From Petasospora fabianii (lineage: Eukaryota; Ascomycota; Saccharomycetes; Phaffomycetales; Wickerhamomycetaceae): 64,000 bases of DNA. The stretch lies in NCBI GenBank assembly GCA_022641835.1, contig CP048715.1:1488001-1552000 (forward strand), given 5' to 3'. A model generated the notes under the pieces. It did no database searches. It worked only from the letters and a program-made list of their open reading frames with translations, and was not told the DNA's origin. The first letter of the stretch is position 1; every line of letters begins with the position of its first letter. Below are positions 9,517 to 19,892 of the stretch, in pieces. Made by a program: the position numbers and the translations under genes.

Positions 9517-9946
9517 CTGTCTCTTGATATCGAAAGAGAGAGTAATGACTCAATTAGACTCTCAGCCTGACCACGGCATTTAGAACTGACTCAGGAAACT
9601 TCAATGGGCTCATGAAGACTGCGGTTGGTGGTTTTGTGCATCGGTCTTTATACCCGTTGTCATGGAAATGGTATACTGGGGACGAATCAATAATTTACAT
9701 GGCTGAATGAGAGATAAATGATTAATAAGTAGCTTCTTAGAGTGCAATGGACACCTTCGAGGCATCATACAAGAGACTTATATACTTCTGAAAGCGAGTT
9801 TACCCGAGCTTTCGCTCCCGTTTTGCTCTAAACATCAGACTATTACAAGTTATATTACAATCAATCAATTCATTTTTTGTTCCTTTTGACGTTATTATAT
9901 ATGTTTGTTTTTTGAACAGGAGACAGGAGGTACAGACAGACTGCCT
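9517..9946. other. intergenic, lipase promoter and PMT1 3' flank
   Basis: 430 bases without an ORF. A TATAAAGA element reads on the minus strand at 9645-9652, a sensible distance from the lipase ATG. The part nearest PMT1 is AT-rich, as expected of a 3' end region. Nothing else seen. Confidence 0.5.
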
Positions 9947-12178
9947 CTATGCGTACTTTCTACAGTCGTAGTCCCAACCAGACAAGAGCTGAGAGGCCTC
10001 ACAGGCACTCTTAGTCCAGGACGAACCGTAGACCAGTGGGGAGTACTGAGCAAAGAACAGCACAACAAGAGCAGTGAATGAACCAATGATACCATAAGCC
10101 ACAGGTCTCTTCTTGGAGAAGACATAAGTCACCAAGATATCAAAGAAGTGACCAAGAGAAAGAATACCAAAGTAGTAAGCTGGTAGGTAGTGGTGCAAGA
10201 ACATCTGACGACCCATCAAGAAGGATGGAGCAAAGTGCAATAACCAACCCAACAGGTAGTGAACGGTCTGAACGTTGAAGTTAAACACGTGTTCGTCAGA
10301 GCCGACAGCAGCACCCAAATGCCATCTCAAGATCTGAATAACAACATAGACACCAAAGGCAAACACAGAAAGAGTGACAGACCACCAGATTGGTGCGTTA
10401 CCAAACAAGTAGATCTGACGGTTTGGTTCACCCCAGTAGTTGATACCACGGAGAAGGTATGGCCAGGTGCTTGGAGCGGACTCCCAGGCATGTGGTGAGT
10501 TCAAACCATTGTTAATGTGCCACATTCTCTTGTGGGACTCAATGAGCTTGTCAAAGAAGGAAAGGACTGGGTAGTTGATTCTTTCAGCATCTGGTGGGAG
10601 GAACTGGTTCTCGTTGGTCTCAATGTACCACAAACTCTTGTCAACAACACCCTGTGTGGCACAAGTGACCTCCTGTTGTTCGAAACCCCACTTTGGAAGC
10701 TTAACCTCATGGGAGAACAAGTAGCAACCGGTCATAGCATGACGCAATCTGAACACAGAACGGAGAGCAGTCAAGTTCTTCTGAGCAGCAACATCAGAAG
10801 TGTAGGCCTTCTGGATCTCAACGACAAAGTCATCATTAGCATCACCACCAAATCCTTGGTAACCATAACAGGTAACCTCCTTTTGCCAATCGTTCTCAGT
10901 AACTGGACACTTGTGGTCATGAGAGTGAAGACGACGGCCAGTGAGCTGGTGTTTCAATCTGATCTTAGTACCATCAGTGATCTGCTCGAATGAAGTTGGG
11001 GCTTCGGAGACGTTGTACAATTCAATCAACCAGTTGTTGTTAGAGTCCAAGTGTGGGTACAAAGTGATCTGCTGTTGCTTGGAACCAGTCTCGTACATGT
11101 GATCATGGGAGTGCAAGTAGCCGCCCTGTGTGGCAACGTGACGAAGAGTAACCTTGGAACCAACACCGACATCTTTCAAGATGTTACGTGGAATCTTGTT
11201 ACCTTGCAAAGTAGCTCTGAACGCCGAAGACATGAATGGACTACCATCACCTTCTCTAGTGAGGATGTTAAAGTGGATAGCAAAGAATGCGAGATAGAGG
11301 GTAAGTGGGACACCGAGAAGGACGATAGCTCTGGAAGCGGTCTGCTTGAAGATCTTTGGAACAGAGACGGACAAGTCACCAATCATAAACCATAAATCCC
11401 AGACATTGAGGAGACCAACCCAGGCAATCGTAAAAAGACCAACCCACTTGGAGGAGACGGCAAGACCGAGTGCAACACCAGTGGAGATCAAAGCCTTGTA
11501 CCACTTAAAAGTGAATGGAACTTCATTCTGGAATCTTTTGTAACCATAAGCGGCAGAGGCGATGAAGAACATCAATGGGGCATCGAGAAGGATGTATCTG
11601 GAGATGGTGACGTATGCATTCTCGAAGATGAACATCACAGAGGTGAGGAAGGCAACAGTTGATCTAACACCAGAGGCCTTCAAAGTGAGGAACATAAGGA
11701 TAACAGTAGCAACACCAACAAAAGCTGGAAAAGCTCTCATCAAGACATATGGAACAGTTTGTGGGAACTTGGTACCAATCTTTTCAAACATGAAGTCACC
11801 AGTGAAACCACCAAGAGATGCAATTCCAGCGTAGAGCATCTTGGCGAGTGGTGGGTGGACATCCATGAAGAAGTTCCCCTTGATGTACTTAGAAGCAAAG
11901 CCACCGAAATGCACTTCATCAAAGACGACGGAATCAGGGTCTGATATCTTTCTGACTCTGATTAGAAGAGATGTGAGAGCGAGCAATGCGAGGTAGATGC
12001 GGTCCCTGTTGTTGTGGACGGAACGGATCTGGGAAAGCGATTCGTCTGGGGTGGTGACAAGGAAAGGACGCGTGTCTCCCTGCTTATATTGAAGCTTTGG
12101 AACGGGCTCCTCTGAGGCCTTGGCCTTGGCAGCAGCCGAGGCACGGGCAGAAGCGGACTCCTTCACCTTCTTTGCCAT
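9947..12178 (-). CDS. PMT1: Protein O-mannosyltransferase, Pmt1 type
   Basis: 743 residues. The N-terminal membrane part has the GT39 signature FDEVHFGGFASKYIKG (86-101) with its catalytic Asp/Glu. A lumenal MIR domain spans about 335-505, with repeated LHSHDH motifs (355-360, 417-422). A C-terminal multi-pass part follows. Long identical stretches with S. cerevisiae Pmt1, such as DWQKEV(T/S)CYGY and KLPxWGFEQQEVTCA, separate it from Pmt2. Pmt1 transfers mannose from dolichyl-phosphate mannose to Ser/Thr of secretory proteins in the ER, usually as a heterodimer with Pmt2. It ends shortly after GWDYDC, so the tail of about 75 residues found in S. cerevisiae Pmt1 is absent. S. cerevisiae PMT1 (YDL095W) is also near RPN6. 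Confidence 0.88.
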   Translation of the reverse strand: MAKKVKESASARASAAAKAKASEEPVPKLQYKQGDTRPFLVTTPDESLSQIRSVHNNRDRIYLALLALTSLLIRVRKISDPDSVVFDEVHFGGFASKYIKGNFFMDVHPPLAKMLYAGIASLGGFTGDFMFEKIGTKFPQTVPYVLMRAFPAFVGVATVILMFLTLKASGVRSTVAFLTSVMFIFENAYVTISRYILLDAPLMFFIASAAYGYKRFQNEVPFTFKWYKALISTGVALGLAVSSKWVGLFTIAWVGLLNVWDLWFMIGDLSVSVPKIFKQTASRAIVLLGVPLTLYLAFFAIHFNILTREGDGSPFMSSAFRATLQGNKIPRNILKDVGVGSKVTLRHVATQGGYLHSHDHMYETGSKQQQITLYPHLDSNNNWLIELYNVSEAPTSFEQITDGTKIRLKHQLTGRRLHSHDHKCPVTENDWQKEVTCYGYQGFGGDANDDFVVEIQKAYTSDVAAQKNLTALRSVFRLRHAMTGCYLFSHEVKLPKWGFEQQEVTCATQGVVDKSLWYIETNENQFLPPDAERINYPVLSFFDKLIESHKRMWHINNGLNSPHAWESAPSTWPYLLRGINYWGEPNRQIYLFGNAPIWWSVTLSVFAFGVYVVIQILRWHLGAAVGSDEHVFNFNVQTVHYLLGWLLHFAPSFLMGRQMFLHHYLPAYYFGILSLGHFFDILVTYVFSKKRPVAYGIIGSFTALVVLFFAQYSPLVYGSSWTKSACEASQLLSGWDYDCRKYA

Positions 12179-12493
12179 TGTACGTATTTGAACAGTGGTG
12201 GACGGGCAACAGACTCAGAGCTTGAGGCTAGTGACTCTCCCTTGTTTGGGTGCTAGCGCGTCCTTCTTTTCATGACACGTCCGCATCTTCGCCTATAGAG
12301 ATGTGGTGTCCGGGTGTTTCTATTTCCATTCAGGCTGAATGGACTTCGGACGAATATTAGACAATTAGTAAACCTTTGGTTCTACAGTCAATTGTAATTC
12401 AAGATTCTCATGAATGCTTTGTATTGACGTCAATGGTTCATACTTTTTGGAACTTCTGTAGATCGCAAAAAAGTGGTACCGTGAACACCGGGA
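12179..12493. other. intergenic, PMT1 promoter and NUP53 3' flank
   Basis: 315 bases between two minus-strand genes. No ORF, RNA gene or recognisable factor site seen. Confidence 0.5.
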
Positions 12494-13837
12494 TCACAGA
12501 TCCTCCCAGCCAAACAACCAGTTGTTCACCTTACCAAGCAGCGAGTTGTTCACTGGCTTCTGATCTTGAGCTGCACGACTAGAGTACAAGTTAGCAGTCT
12601 CCTTCTGCGGCTTCATGAAGATCTTATCATCATTCTTGAGCGTGAGTCTCTGTGGATGTGTCGAAAGGTTGAGTTTACAATCACTCTGCTGAGCATCAGT
12701 GGATTGGTGAACATGGATATCACTCTCACCAATGTCTTCATTATTTTGGATGTTGATAGATGCAATGTTCTCCACTGCAGATTTGGAGTATGGGACACAA
12801 CCAATCATAGTGCCATGGAAGACACTTCCACTCTCTTCAAGAGCACGAATAGCCGAAGCCCTGTTGTCGTAGGTCAGCTTAACCCAGCCGTCACCAGTGA
12901 AAATCGGGTAGCTCTTTGTACTTTGCTTGAGGAAAAGTGGATCAACCCTTGTGGCTTCGAAGTCCTCGAGGATGCGGCCAAATTTACCAAAGTGTTTGAT
13001 GACACTGTTGGCAATGGATTCTGGGTACCCGAAAACCAAAACAGCAGATTCACCCCCTTGAGTTCTTTGTGGAGATGGTTGAGTTGCAGATTGTGGTGAG
13101 GCAAATGACTCCACTTTCTTGAGTGGAGTCGAGAATCCTGATGATGTACCCTGCAAGTTCTTTATGTGTGGGATGGATGGTGTGCCATTAGTAGATGGGG
13201 CACCCTCCGCCTGACTTGGAGACAAGAGGGACATGTTACCATTGGTTTGGTTGAATGACAAAAATGAATCTGAGTCGTCCTCTCTTTGTAGATCCGAGAT
13301 CGTCTTCATTGGTGGCAGCTCATCAGAGAAAGTATTGACATGTGTGAGCTCAGTGTTGTTTCTTCTTGTTCCAAATGTCAAAGTCTTGAAGCCTTGTTTA
13401 GGACTGTTTTGCTTAGATGCGCTACTGGAAAGGAAGTTTGTCTCAGGTTCAATCTCATCATAAGTTTCTCTCTTGATGGCTCGTGAAGGGACCGTACGTC
13501 TCTTGGGATTGTTAAACCAAAGTGGTTGTGTACTCTGAGACGTGTTGTTGTTGGTCTTTTGATTGATCGTGGCAAGTGATGGGTTTGGCGAATCAAAGTT
13601 GATATCCACAGACTTTTTGTGTGTTGGAGTTCTTCTGCTAGGAGAGTATGGAATAGACGAAGAGCTAGTCGAGCCAATGTCGTCGGAAGATCTGTCAGCT
13701 GCGTCGTTGCGAACTTTGAGTTGACCAAACCTACTCTGGGAGTCCTGTGGAGTGCCGAAGACGTCAAAATTCTTCTTGTAGTACCCACCAAACAGGTCAC
13801 GAGAGTACTCGTTATCTTCCTTGTTCTGGAATGCCAT
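12494..13837 (-). CDS. NUP53: Nucleoporin Nup53/Asm4 (Nup59) family
   Basis: 447 residues. A disordered Ser/Thr/Asn-rich N-terminal half with a few FG dipeptides (DLFGGYY, DVFGTP) precedes the non-canonical MPPN-type RRM at about 262-350 (VLVFGYPES ... FGRILEDFE ... GWVKLTYDNRASAIRALEE). The extreme C-terminus is an amphipathic helix (KVNNWLFGWEDL) like the membrane-binding tail of Nup53. The protein links Nup170 and the Nic96/Nup192 inner ring and contacts the pore membrane. S. cerevisiae has two genome-duplication copies, NUP53 (YMR153W) and ASM4 (YDL088C); this is the single ancestral-type copy, and its neighbours match both of those S. cerevisiae neighbourhoods. Confidence 0.88.
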   Translation of the reverse strand: MAFQNKEDNEYSRDLFGGYYKKNFDVFGTPQDSQSRFGQLKVRNDAADRSSDDIGSTSSSSIPYSPSRRTPTHKKSVDINFDSPNPSLATINQKTNNNTSQSTQPLWFNNPKRRTVPSRAIKRETYDEIEPETNFLSSSASKQNSPKQGFKTLTFGTRRNNTELTHVNTFSDELPPMKTISDLQREDDSDSFLSFNQTNGNMSLLSPSQAEGAPSTNGTPSIPHIKNLQGTSSGFSTPLKKVESFASPQSATQPSPQRTQGGESAVLVFGYPESIANSVIKHFGKFGRILEDFEATRVDPLFLKQSTKSYPIFTGDGWVKLTYDNRASAIRALEESGSVFHGTMIGCVPYSKSAVENIASINIQNNEDIGESDIHVHQSTDAQQSDCKLNLSTHPQRLTLKNDDKIFMKPQKETANLYSSRAAQDQKPVNNSLLGKVNNWLFGWEDL

Positions 13838-13963
13838 TGTTTAGACCGTCTATGAACTAAATCTAATCACTCATACCCTTGGTTGGCCCCCAAAGGCTTT
13901 GTTTACCTTTTGAAAAAACTCCTCGATGTAATAAGAAACACCCGAACACCCCGAAACTTTCGC

Positions 13964-13972
13964 GGTGGCGAT
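13964..13972 (+). promoter_or_regulatory. PACE-like proteasome element upstream of RPN6
   Basis: GGTGGCGAT lies about 100 bases before the RPN6 start. The S. cerevisiae Rpn4 site is GGTGGCAAA, so this is a seven-of-nine match next to a proteasome gene. Suggestive only. Confidence 0.35.
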
Positions 13973-14070
13973 TGCCAAAAGGTCAACATTGACTGGGGGG
14001 CGACTTGTCGAGTTCAACTGTGTTAACCTCAAATATCAGTACGGACATCACTACGATACACACATCACAA

Positions 14071-15327
14071 ATGACTTCTCCATCGCTCGAGGATGCGAGA
14101 TCCCTTAGGGATAGCGGCGACTTGGCTGGTGCTGAAAAGCTCTACCGTGAGATCGCTCAGTCAAAACCAACCACACATGACTTCTCCGCCCAGGAGACAG
14201 CCATCTTTGAACTAGGTGATCTTTATAAGCGTGAGAAGGACATTGCTCGTCTTTCCGCCTTCATTCCAGAAGCTAGAGACCTTATCATGGTGCTTGCCAA
14301 GGCCAAGGCCGCAAAGACTATCCGCAATCTCATTGATCTCTTTGATGGCATCCCAGACGCCACAGACGCTCAAATCGCCGCATTGAAAGACTCGATTGAA
14401 TGGTCAGTTAAGGAGAAAAGAACATTCCTCAACCAGTCTCTTCGTCTAAGACTCGCCACAGTGTACTTTGAAAAGACAAGGGCCTTCCAGAAATCGCTTG
14501 CCATCATCAATGATCTTCTCAGAGAGTTTAAGAAGCTCGACGACAAATCATCCCTTGTTGAAGTTCAATTGCTTGAGGCCAAGGTATACCACTCTCTGAG
14601 AAATATGGCCAAGGCTAGAGCTGCTCTCACATCTGCAAGAACCTCGGCCAATTCCATCTACTGCCCAACAGGTACACAAGCTGAGCTTGACAATATGAGC
14701 GGTATCTTACATGCCGAGGACAAGGACTATAAGACTGCATTCTCATACTTCTACGAGGCATTTGAAAACTATAACACACAAAGTGACGAGAAGAACTCAA
14801 TTAAGGTGCTAAAGTATATGCTTTTGTGTAAAATTATGCTGAACCTTATTGATGAAGTGAAGCAGATTCTTACATCAAAGTACGCCTCTAAGTACAATTC
14901 TAAGGACATCGATGCCATGAAGTCCATCTCACAAGCATACGCCAACAGATCTCTCAAGGAGTTTGAGCAGGCATTGCTAGTTTACGGAAAGGAGCTTTCT
15001 TCTGATCCCATCATCAAGTCACACTTCAACGATTTGTATGACACACTGTTGGAGCAGAATTTGGTTAAGGTCATTGAGCCATTCTCTGTCGTTGAGATCG
15101 ATCACATTGCCAAGATTATTGGCTTGGATGTCAAGCAGGTTGAAGGGAAGCTCAGTCAAATGATCTTGGATAAGGTGTTCTATGGTGTTTTGGACCAGGG
15201 TAATGGTTGGTTGCACATCTTTAATGAGCCACAGAGAGATGCCACTTATGACTCGAGTTTAGAGTTGGTGAAGCACATGTCGACTGCTGTTGAGCTCTTA
15301 TATGAGAAGGCTGCTACCTTAAACTAA
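14071..15327 (+). CDS. RPN6: 26S proteasome lid subunit Rpn6
   Basis: 418 residues from the first in-frame ATG at 14071 (MTSPSLEDARSL), close to the 434 of S. cerevisiae. TPR-like helical repeats fill the first 280 residues; long conserved stretches include NDLLREFKKLDDK, SGILHAEDKDYKTAFSYF and the PCI-domain end EGKLSQMILDKVFYGVLDQGNGWL. Rpn6 clamps the regulatory lid to the 20S core and the base. Shares a 233-base divergent promoter region with NUP53. S. cerevisiae RPN6 is YDL097C, near PMT1. Confidence 0.95.
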   Translation: MTSPSLEDARSLRDSGDLAGAEKLYREIAQSKPTTHDFSAQETAIFELGDLYKREKDIARLSAFIPEARDLIMVLAKAKAAKTIRNLIDLFDGIPDATDAQIAALKDSIEWSVKEKRTFLNQSLRLRLATVYFEKTRAFQKSLAIINDLLREFKKLDDKSSLVEVQLLEAKVYHSLRNMAKARAALTSARTSANSIYCPTGTQAELDNMSGILHAEDKDYKTAFSYFYEAFENYNTQSDEKNSIKVLKYMLLCKIMLNLIDEVKQILTSKYASKYNSKDIDAMKSISQAYANRSLKEFEQALLVYGKELSSDPIIKSHFNDLYDTLLEQNLVKVIEPFSVVEIDHIAKIIGLDVKQVEGKLSQMILDKVFYGVLDQGNGWLHIFNEPQRDATYDSSLELVKHMSTAVELLYEKAATLN

Positions 15328-15437
15328 AAGGGTGACGCGTGGTGTGTTTAATGATACAAATTGACTTTGTTTGAAGCCACTGATTATTTTCGTTGTAGTA
15401 GTTTACAAATGTCATTAACGTAAACACGAGTGATTCC

Positions 15438-17600
15438 TCAGAGACCCTCACTTGCTGCTAGCGCAGAGCATTGGGCAACAAGTCTAAGATACTCCTTGAG
15501 TCTGTCACAGTTCTGGAACAACTGGTAGTACTTTGTGCTTTCACTGGCAACAACATTCGTGAGTTCAAGGGCATCAGTGAAGAAGGCGTTGCTCTTTGAG
15601 CCACCACTGACATATATGTTGTGTAGTTGAATGATCAAGAATGGAATATAAAGCGAGCGAAGATCATGAATAAGTGCCTTTTCGTACTCAGTCTCCGAAA
15701 GCTCCAAGAACAAAGTCGCAATTGTGTCTTTAAGAGTCGTAGTGACGGAAGTGATTGTCGTCATGAAGGCGTAAGTGGATGCACTTTCTGCCTTCTTCTG
15801 CCACTGGTCAATGGCATTGAATGCGGTGACAAGTGAGCTGTATTGCATCAGTTCTTCTCTCTCATGTTCACTAACTTCCTGATCCACCATAACACCCATA
15901 CTTTCCACATCATAGTTCTTTAACAGACTAGAGATAGAATTTCTTGTAGCAAATTCCTGAGCTGCCTTTGCTCTTCCAGTGAGCAGGAATCTTCTGAACA
16001 GGGCAATCGAGGAATGAATAGCATCCGAGTACATCTTTGCCTCAATAAACCACTCCACGCTTCTGATTAACTTCATATCCTCATCCTGAATCTTATCCAA
16101 AAGTGAAACACCGCTTTTGATTCTGTAAAATGGCTCAGTTGTGTTGAAAGCAAGTTCGACAGTCTTCTTAAGAATGTTCTCCAATGGTAAGTTGTAAGCC
16201 CTGCTGAGCTCCAATTGCTTTGGTCTAGCATCACTTTCAAATAAGTCAACAAGGAACATTGAGTACACTTCTCTAATCTGGTCTTCTGGGAGGAAGGATG
16301 CATATAATGGGATCAAGTCATATGTGCCATAGAGTCTGAGAATGAGAACATATGTTGTGATGAGGTTGGATCTTGTTGAAACTGGGATTAGTTGTGGATC
16401 AATGATGGAGATGAAGATGGAGAGATGCACGACGGCTCTCAGGAGGTATGACTCGTCCATTATAGCATTGCTTGATGTTTCCTGTGTCATGATGGCATCG
16501 ATTTTCTGGACTGCTGCATTAAGAATTGTTGGTAGACGTTGGTTTATCACTGAACCCATGAGAATGCGGAGTTCGTGTTCACTTTCCTCAGGACGGGTCG
16601 CCTCGAGAGTGTTCATGACTTTCTGTACTGTGAGATTGGTTTTTGGGAATGTTGTGAGAAGATCGGATTTTGGTACTCTCCCTGAAGAGATGAGTTTTTC
16701 CTCCATCTCGTTAAGCATTATGTGGTTGAAGTAAATGAGGAGGTCAGATTCGTAGCTTGTTGAAACCTCTAGTGGCGAGAGATCACCAGCGAGGTAACCA
16801 TAGATGGCACGTTCGTACTTTGGAACCTGATCATTCTTGGACAAAAGATACACTGTACGTCTCCACAAAGCTTTCTTTTTGATACCTTGTGTGGTTTCAT
16901 CCATTCTATCACTAACTTCCTTGTCAATGACCGGATCGAGATAGTTGTTGACACCAGCAAGGATCATCCTGAGTGTCCAGTTGTTTGTACTCTCACACTC
17001 AGCGGCGGCATCGGTGAATTTGCCAGCAACAAGGAGGTCAAATATGTACTTGTAAAAAACATTATCTTGTTCTTGATCCTGTGGTTCGATGGATTTTCCA
17101 AGACGGATAGGAGCATCACTGTCAAAGTTTTCGATAGAGTTGGCAAGTTGTGTGTTGAGCCACTTAGTTGTGCTGATGTTGGACGGTCTGTCCACACCTG
17201 GCCCATTGGACTGCAGCCAATCAATAAGGATCCAGAGCTCGTAGAGTGTTGAATCACTCAAGAACATCTGTTGCTCAAAGACAATGTCGGAGTTGAATGG
17301 TTTGGCTGAAATCTCAGTTTGCTTCTCTGAATATCTGTATCTAAGAAGCTTCTCGACAAGATCCCAAAGCTTCACTTCAAGGTCCCAGTCTTCGAATGTA
17401 GACTCATCAGCACCGACATCTAGAGAATCACGTGCCTTTTTAGCAGCAATCGATCTGAAATCTTGTACAATGGAGAAGTCATCGAAGGATTCTGAGTTTC
17501 CTTTCTGCTTATAACGTTTCAGAGCAGCACCAAACTCGGTCAGAACATCAGTATCCCACAGAGAGGCTCCCTCTGTTTGATCCAGTAGTGTGTTGTCCAT
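15438..17600 (-). CDS. NUP84: Nucleoporin Nup84 (Nup107 family)
   Basis: 720 residues from the ATG at 17600 (MDNTLLDQ), very close to the 726 of S. cerevisiae Nup84. All-helical throughout. The regions AALKRYKQ, LYELWILIDWLQ and WTLRMILAGVNN, and the C-terminal part contacting Nup133, fit the Nup84/Nup107 family. It forms part of the Y-shaped coat complex of the nuclear pore. Frame is open upstream of the ATG only through non-ATG codons, so 17600 is the sensible start. In S. cerevisiae NUP84 (YDL116W) is adjacent to CYK3 (YDL117W); both are in this window. Confidence 0.88.
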   Translation of the reverse strand: MDNTLLDQTEGASLWDTDVLTEFGAALKRYKQKGNSESFDDFSIVQDFRSIAAKKARDSLDVGADESTFEDWDLEVKLWDLVEKLLRYRYSEKQTEISAKPFNSDIVFEQQMFLSDSTLYELWILIDWLQSNGPGVDRPSNISTTKWLNTQLANSIENFDSDAPIRLGKSIEPQDQEQDNVFYKYIFDLLVAGKFTDAAAECESTNNWTLRMILAGVNNYLDPVIDKEVSDRMDETTQGIKKKALWRRTVYLLSKNDQVPKYERAIYGYLAGDLSPLEVSTSYESDLLIYFNHIMLNEMEEKLISSGRVPKSDLLTTFPKTNLTVQKVMNTLEATRPEESEHELRILMGSVINQRLPTILNAAVQKIDAIMTQETSSNAIMDESYLLRAVVHLSIFISIIDPQLIPVSTRSNLITTYVLILRLYGTYDLIPLYASFLPEDQIREVYSMFLVDLFESDARPKQLELSRAYNLPLENILKKTVELAFNTTEPFYRIKSGVSLLDKIQDEDMKLIRSVEWFIEAKMYSDAIHSSIALFRRFLLTGRAKAAQEFATRNSISSLLKNYDVESMGVMVDQEVSEHEREELMQYSSLVTAFNAIDQWQKKAESASTYAFMTTITSVTTTLKDTIATLFLELSETEYEKALIHDLRSLYIPFLIIQLHNIYVSGGSKSNAFFTDALELTNVVASESTKYYQLFQNCDRLKEYLRLVAQCSALAASEGL

Positions 17601-17878
17601 TGGGATTAGATGAAAGGCAACTCGATTGACGAGACGATAGATCAATGAAGCACCTTTATACAAGTGCTGTTCTCAAAGGTAAACAAAAAATCCAACATCG
17701 AGATTATTCGCGAATTACCAAAAAAAAGAAAAATGATTAAAATGTCCGAATGAGGAAGTTATGTGGTGTGTACCAGATCTACTAGTATAACTTGGAACTT
17801 TTCAATGAATGTGAATTAATTAAGTGGACCCGAGGTCCTTTTCTCTAAGTGATAGTAATCTAATTAAAAAGTTAAGTC

Positions 17879-19468
17879 TCAATGTGAAGCAGCCTGAAGT
17901 GCGACACGGTGGTTGTACCAAATGGTGAAGATGGTCATAACACTGACACCAACACACATCCATTCCGTTAAGATAAAAGTGTCTTTATAACAATCTGCAC
18001 CCAATACACAGACACCTTCATCATCACTGTGGTTCTTGAGTACACTAGCAAGATAGTTACATAGCGTCATGAGCACGATGACACCACTGGTTGACATGAT
18101 TCCCCAAAGTGTGGTGAACCCATCGGTACCGAATGTATCAGCGATGATTGCCGGGAAGGTACCAAAGCAGAAGCCAAATGCGAATCCAATGACAATAGAT
18201 GGGACAATGAGACCGTCGACTTTCCCCGTGATGGTGACTAAATGCTGGCCAATACCCATCAGTACAGAGGCAAACACAATACACCAGATTCTCTGTGCTT
18301 TGAATTTACGTCTGACAATATCAGAGATTGGACCCGATGTTAATCTTCCAAGGAAACTGAATAGAGCGATTGTGGAGACTTGAACAGCCTGTGCATCACC
18401 GACAACGTGATGATTGTCTGGGTTGGATTGAACGAGGGCAACGACAACATATCCAACACTATAGATGTACATTTGACCAATACCCATAAGACAAGCGAGA
18501 ATGATGTAGAACTTGACAAAGACGCGCGTGCTGATTGATTTGAAGATATGGTTATCCCAAATTGGAGAGCCTTCTTTGACAAAGACAGGAACATCTTCAA
18601 CGGGGACATAGATTGCAGATGTGTTTCCTGATGATGAAGATTGAACCTCAGCAAGTTCTGGTTGTGTAAACAGTGGTCTTTGAGCATCTATGGAGAGAGT
18701 ACTTGGCGTTCTTCCAATACCCCACAAGGAGAACATCTTGTGGAAACTTCCCTTTCTATTTGGTGGCTGCTGAACCAGCGATCTGACAGATACCGTACTG
18801 GCCGAGTTAAGTGACAATGGTTGCAGAAGTCCCTGTCTTTCATTGTGCATCGAGCTGGTTCTTCTCTTTGGTTTTGGCTTCTCAGCAATCTGTAAGAAAT
18901 AGGCACAGAGAAGACATGTGGCAGGTGGGAAGATCATAAAGGATTTGAGGAACCCTGCTGTTTCGTTGGGGAAGAAGTGTACAGAGATGAATGAGTATAT
19001 GAGAGACGCAAGGGCGTAGGCACTAACTGGAAGGGCACCGGCACTTCCCCGGTGATGTGGGAAATTAGTCGTGGAGCACTTGACTGTTGAGTAGAAACTG
19101 AGAACGGAGGCAAACCCGGATAGTGTGAGTGCTATCATGATGAGAGGTAAACTGTGGATGCTGGCAGAATATGTATGATGGAGAGTAGTGAATGCAATCA
19201 GAGAAAGGACACCGCCCAACGCAGTGGCCAACTGTGGTCCAAGCCCATCGATGATGAGCCCAGCAGGGAGACCACCAAGGGATCCACCCAGACTGAGAGC
19301 CAAGGAGAGCTTAGCAGCTTCAGCTCCAGTGAAATGGGCCCGCTTGATGAGCTGCGGCGCATACACAGAGTACACGTACGGTGTACCTGAGGCGACAGCA
19401 ACGAAGACGGAGGCAACAAGTGCACGGACTCGAGGACCTAACGGTGGTGGAGCGTCATAGGGGGCCAT
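17879..19468 (-). CDS. Major facilitator transporter, nodulin-like, YMR155W type
   Basis: 529 residues with 12 predicted membrane helices: six before and six after a hydrophilic central loop of about 100 residues (about 196-295) that is Ser-rich and basic. The N-terminal signature (VAVASGTPYVYSVYAPQL) and the repeated loop motif GGLPAGLIIDGLGPQ are characteristic of the nodulin-like MFS group, which in S. cerevisiae includes YMR155W. Substrate is unknown. YMR155W lies beside RIM13 and NUP53 in S. cerevisiae, and both are in this window, which supports orthology. Mch1-type carboxylate carriers are the nearest alternative. Confidence 0.75.
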   Translation of the reverse strand: MAPYDAPPPLGPRVRALVASVFVAVASGTPYVYSVYAPQLIKRAHFTGAEAAKLSLALSLGGSLGGLPAGLIIDGLGPQLATALGGVLSLIAFTTLHHTYSASIHSLPLIMIALTLSGFASVLSFYSTVKCSTTNFPHHRGSAGALPVSAYALASLIYSFISVHFFPNETAGFLKSFMIFPPATCLLCAYFLQIAEKPKPKRRTSSMHNERQGLLQPLSLNSASTVSVRSLVQQPPNRKGSFHKMFSLWGIGRTPSTLSIDAQRPLFTQPELAEVQSSSSGNTSAIYVPVEDVPVFVKEGSPIWDNHIFKSISTRVFVKFYIILACLMGIGQMYIYSVGYVVVALVQSNPDNHHVVGDAQAVQVSTIALFSFLGRLTSGPISDIVRRKFKAQRIWCIVFASVLMGIGQHLVTITGKVDGLIVPSIVIGFAFGFCFGTFPAIIADTFGTDGFTTLWGIMSTSGVIVLMTLCNYLASVLKNHSDDEGVCVLGADCYKDTFILTEWMCVGVSVMTIFTIWYNHRVALQAASH

Positions 19469-19892
19469 TGTTTCCTTCGTAAGATATAAGTGACCCTGGC
19501 GGCTCTGATGGGGCTTCGTTTAAGAGGTAAATGGTTGGTGTGGCTCGTGTTGCCAGCAGTTTGTTTACGTCAAATCGAGTTTCCGCTTATCAGCTCGGAC
19601 GCTTCCCCGCTGGGATGAATCTCCGGCCGGCGCAGGGCCGGACACTCGTCAGGATGGATTAAGAGTTGGTGTTTATTTCATTGTTGGTATGTGATTGGAT
19701 GTGCATTAGGAGAATCTATGATGATGAAAATATGCTAGTTATGTTAAACAACTGGGTTCATAGACGTATGTAAAAGAAGAATGGCATTTTGCGTCCACCG
19801 GCCAGGTCATTAAGCAGTCCGGTAGTACATATTACGGCTACGCATGTCAACTGTCGTATACAATTCTTCACTTACATGAATTGAAGTGTTAA
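19469..19892. other. intergenic, MFS promoter and TRM3 3' flank
   Basis: 424 bases without an ORF. It contains a GC-rich 7-bp inverted repeat: TCCGGCC at 19622-19628 and GGCCGGA at 19636-19642, with a 7-base loop. Nothing else recognised. Confidence 0.5.
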
